A model generated the notes under the pieces. That model was given only the letters and a program-made list of their open reading frames with translations. It made no database searches and was not told the DNA's origin. A stretch of DNA of 64,000 nt from Streptococcus infantis (lineage in GTDB: Bacteria; Bacillota; Bacilli; Lactobacillales; Streptococcaceae), in contig NZ_JAHZPU010000001.1 of the NCBI RefSeq assembly GCF_019929575.1, positions 1-64,000 of the forward strand, in the 5' to 3' direction. Positions 62,806-64,000 of the stretch are shown in pieces (position 1 is the first letter of the stretch; the number at the start of each line of letters is the position of its first letter). The position numbers and the translations under genes are program-made.

Positions 62806-64000
62806 ATGCCAGACAATCTCGCGCTTCGTATGCGCCCCAAAACCATCGACCAGGTCATCGGTCAGGAGCATCTGGTTGGACCAGGCAAGATTATCCGCCG
62901 CATGGTGGAGGCAAATCGTCTATCATCCATGATTCTCTATGGACCTCCAGGAATTGGTAAGACCAGTATTGCCTCAGCCATCGCTGGAACGACCAAGTAT
63001 GCTTTTCGGACCTTCAATGCCACTGTTGATAGTAAAAAACGTCTCCAAGAAATCGCTGAAGAAGCTAAATTCTCAGGTGGTCTTGTACTGCTACTAGACG
63101 AGATTCATCGTCTTGACAAGACTAAACAAGACTTCCTCTTGCCTCTCTTGGAAAGCGGACTGGTCATCATGATTGGGGCGACGACTGAAAATCCTTTCTT
63201 TTCTGTCACTCCAGCCATCCGCAGTCGCGTTCAGATTTTTGAGTTGGAACCCTTGTCTAACCAAGATGTCAAAGGAGCCATTCAAATAGCCCTGACTGAC
63301 CCTGAACGAGGCTTTGATTTCCCTGTTGAGTTAGATGATGATGCCCTTGATTTTATCGCAACATCTACCAACGGAGACCTCCGCTCTGCCTTTAACTCAC
63401 TTGATTTGGCAGTTCTCTCCACACCAGCAAAGGATGACGGCATCCGTCATATCACACTTGACATCATGGAAAATAGTCTTCAGAGAAGCTACATCACTAT
63501 GGACAAGGATGGAGATGGACATTACGACGTTCTCTCTGCTCTCCAGAAATCCATCCGTGGCTCTGATGTGGATGCCAGTCTCCACTACGCTGCCCGCTTG
63601 ATTGAAGCAGGTGACCTTCCTAGTTTGGCACGCCGTTTGACGGTGATTGCTTATGAAGATATCGGCTTGGCTAATCCCGATGCACAGATCCATACCGTAA
63701 CTGCTTTGGATGCTGCACAAAGAATCGGCTTCCCCGAAGCTCGCATCCTCATTGCCAATGTCGTCATTGATTTGGCGCTTTCACCTAAGTCCAACTCAGC
63801 CTATGTGGCTATAGATAAGGCCTTGGCTGCCCTTAAAACATCGGGGCATCTGCCGATTCCACGTCATTTACGGGACGGCCATTATAGCGGTAGCGAGGAA
63901 TTGGGAAACGCCCAAAATTATCTTTATCCCCATAACTATCCTGGTCACTGGGCCAAGCAAGATTATTTGCCAGAAAAAATTCGCGACCATAGCTACTTCT
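62806..64000 (+). CDS. rarA: Replication-associated recombination protein A (partial, runs off the window)
   Basis: The first 398 residues of a RarA/MgsA/WRNIP1-type AAA+ ATPase, about 25 short of the usual length; no stop is reached. It has LALRMRPKTIDQVIGQEHLVG, Walker A ILYGPPGIGKTSIASAIAG, Walker B LVLLLDEIHRLDK, sensor 1 GATTENP and an arginine finger in IRSRVQIFEL, then the RarA-specific IRGSDVDASLHYAARL and YEDIGLANP segments. It acts at stalled replication forks. The start follows an aaagga SD by 5 nt. Confidence 0.95.
   Translation, partial: MPDNLALRMRPKTIDQVIGQEHLVGPGKIIRRMVEANRLSSMILYGPPGIGKTSIASAIAGTTKYAFRTFNATVDSKKRLQEIAEEAKFSGGLVLLLDEIHRLDKTKQDFLLPLLESGLVIMIGATTENPFFSVTPAIRSRVQIFELEPLSNQDVKGAIQIALTDPERGFDFPVELDDDALDFIATSTNGDLRSAFNSLDLAVLSTPAKDDGIRHITLDIMENSLQRSYITMDKDGDGHYDVLSALQKSIRGSDVDASLHYAARLIEAGDLPSLARRLTVIAYEDIGLANPDAQIHTVTALDAAQRIGFPEARILIANVVIDLALSPKSNSAYVAIDKALAALKTSGHLPIPRHLRDGHYSGSEELGNAQNYLYPHNYPGHWAKQDYLPEKIRDHSYF

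Overview
The window is chromosomal DNA of a low-GC Gram-positive coccus of the Streptococcus mitis/pneumoniae group. Four BOX repeats, YSIRK/LPXTG surface proteins, a sulA-type folate operon and the murI-rdgB-cbpB-xerD-like-scpAB-rluB and nrdR-dnaB-dnaI-der clusters all point there. I recognise no prophage, plasmid, complete IS element, CRISPR array, rRNA or tRNA gene. Most of it is ordinary core genome; the accessory interest lies in the surface glycosidases, small regulators, repeats and leaders.

Layout. 0.4-4.5 kb: an LPXTG adhesin-like protein with an Mga-type regulator divergent to it. 4.6-12.4 kb: a frameshifted YdcF-like membrane protein, an Rrf2 regulator, a phosphoesterase, a universal stress protein, a HAD/MazG-like fusion, L-asparaginase, CcpA and a DUF960 protein. 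12.5-17.5 kb: the folate operon folP-folC-folE-folBK, ending in a membrane protein; folP carries a 6-bp tandem duplication of the kind linked to sulfonamide resistance. 17.6-25 kb: pgk, a membrane protein and a wall-anchored GH85 endoglycosidase. 25-34.4 kb: a frameshifted Na/Pi cotransporter, a bacteriocin-immunity-like gene, pepA, and a nine-gene overlapping operon from murI to yidD. 34.7-40 kb: a wall-anchored GH95 fucosidase with 20-residue repeats. 40.3-48 kb: der, a nitroreductase, dnaI, dnaB and nrdR; a GntR-controlled ABC transporter; lrgAB. 48-52.7 kb: a MarR-type regulator, the thioredoxin operon, the queuosine operon queCDEF behind an attenuator-like leader, and an aquaporin. 52.8-56.4 kb: an HxlR/SnoaL pair, a remnant of a second butA, a DUF2785 protein, butA and a thioredoxin-like membrane protein. 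56.6-64 kb: pepF, rsmE, prmA, GNAT, NUDIX, M50 peptidase, DUF3013 and the start of rarA.

Connections. CcpA is encoded here, and cre-like sites lie in the leaders of both glycan-degrading surface enzymes, so host-glycan foraging is probably under carbon catabolite control. FolE product (dihydroneopterin triphosphate) feeds both the folate genes and QueD of the queuosine operon. Two copies of one 12-bp inverted repeat flank the MarR-type gene and sit just upstream of the thioredoxin operon promoter, suggesting one small redox regulon.

Structure between genes. Five copies of an exactly 175-bp repeat each lie against the 3' end of a gene. With BOX elements and a related 156-bp hairpin element they fill most of the longer gaps. 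Two genes (4620-5638 and 25107-26737) are each broken by an apparent one-base loss; I cannot tell sequencing error from real mutation or phase variation.
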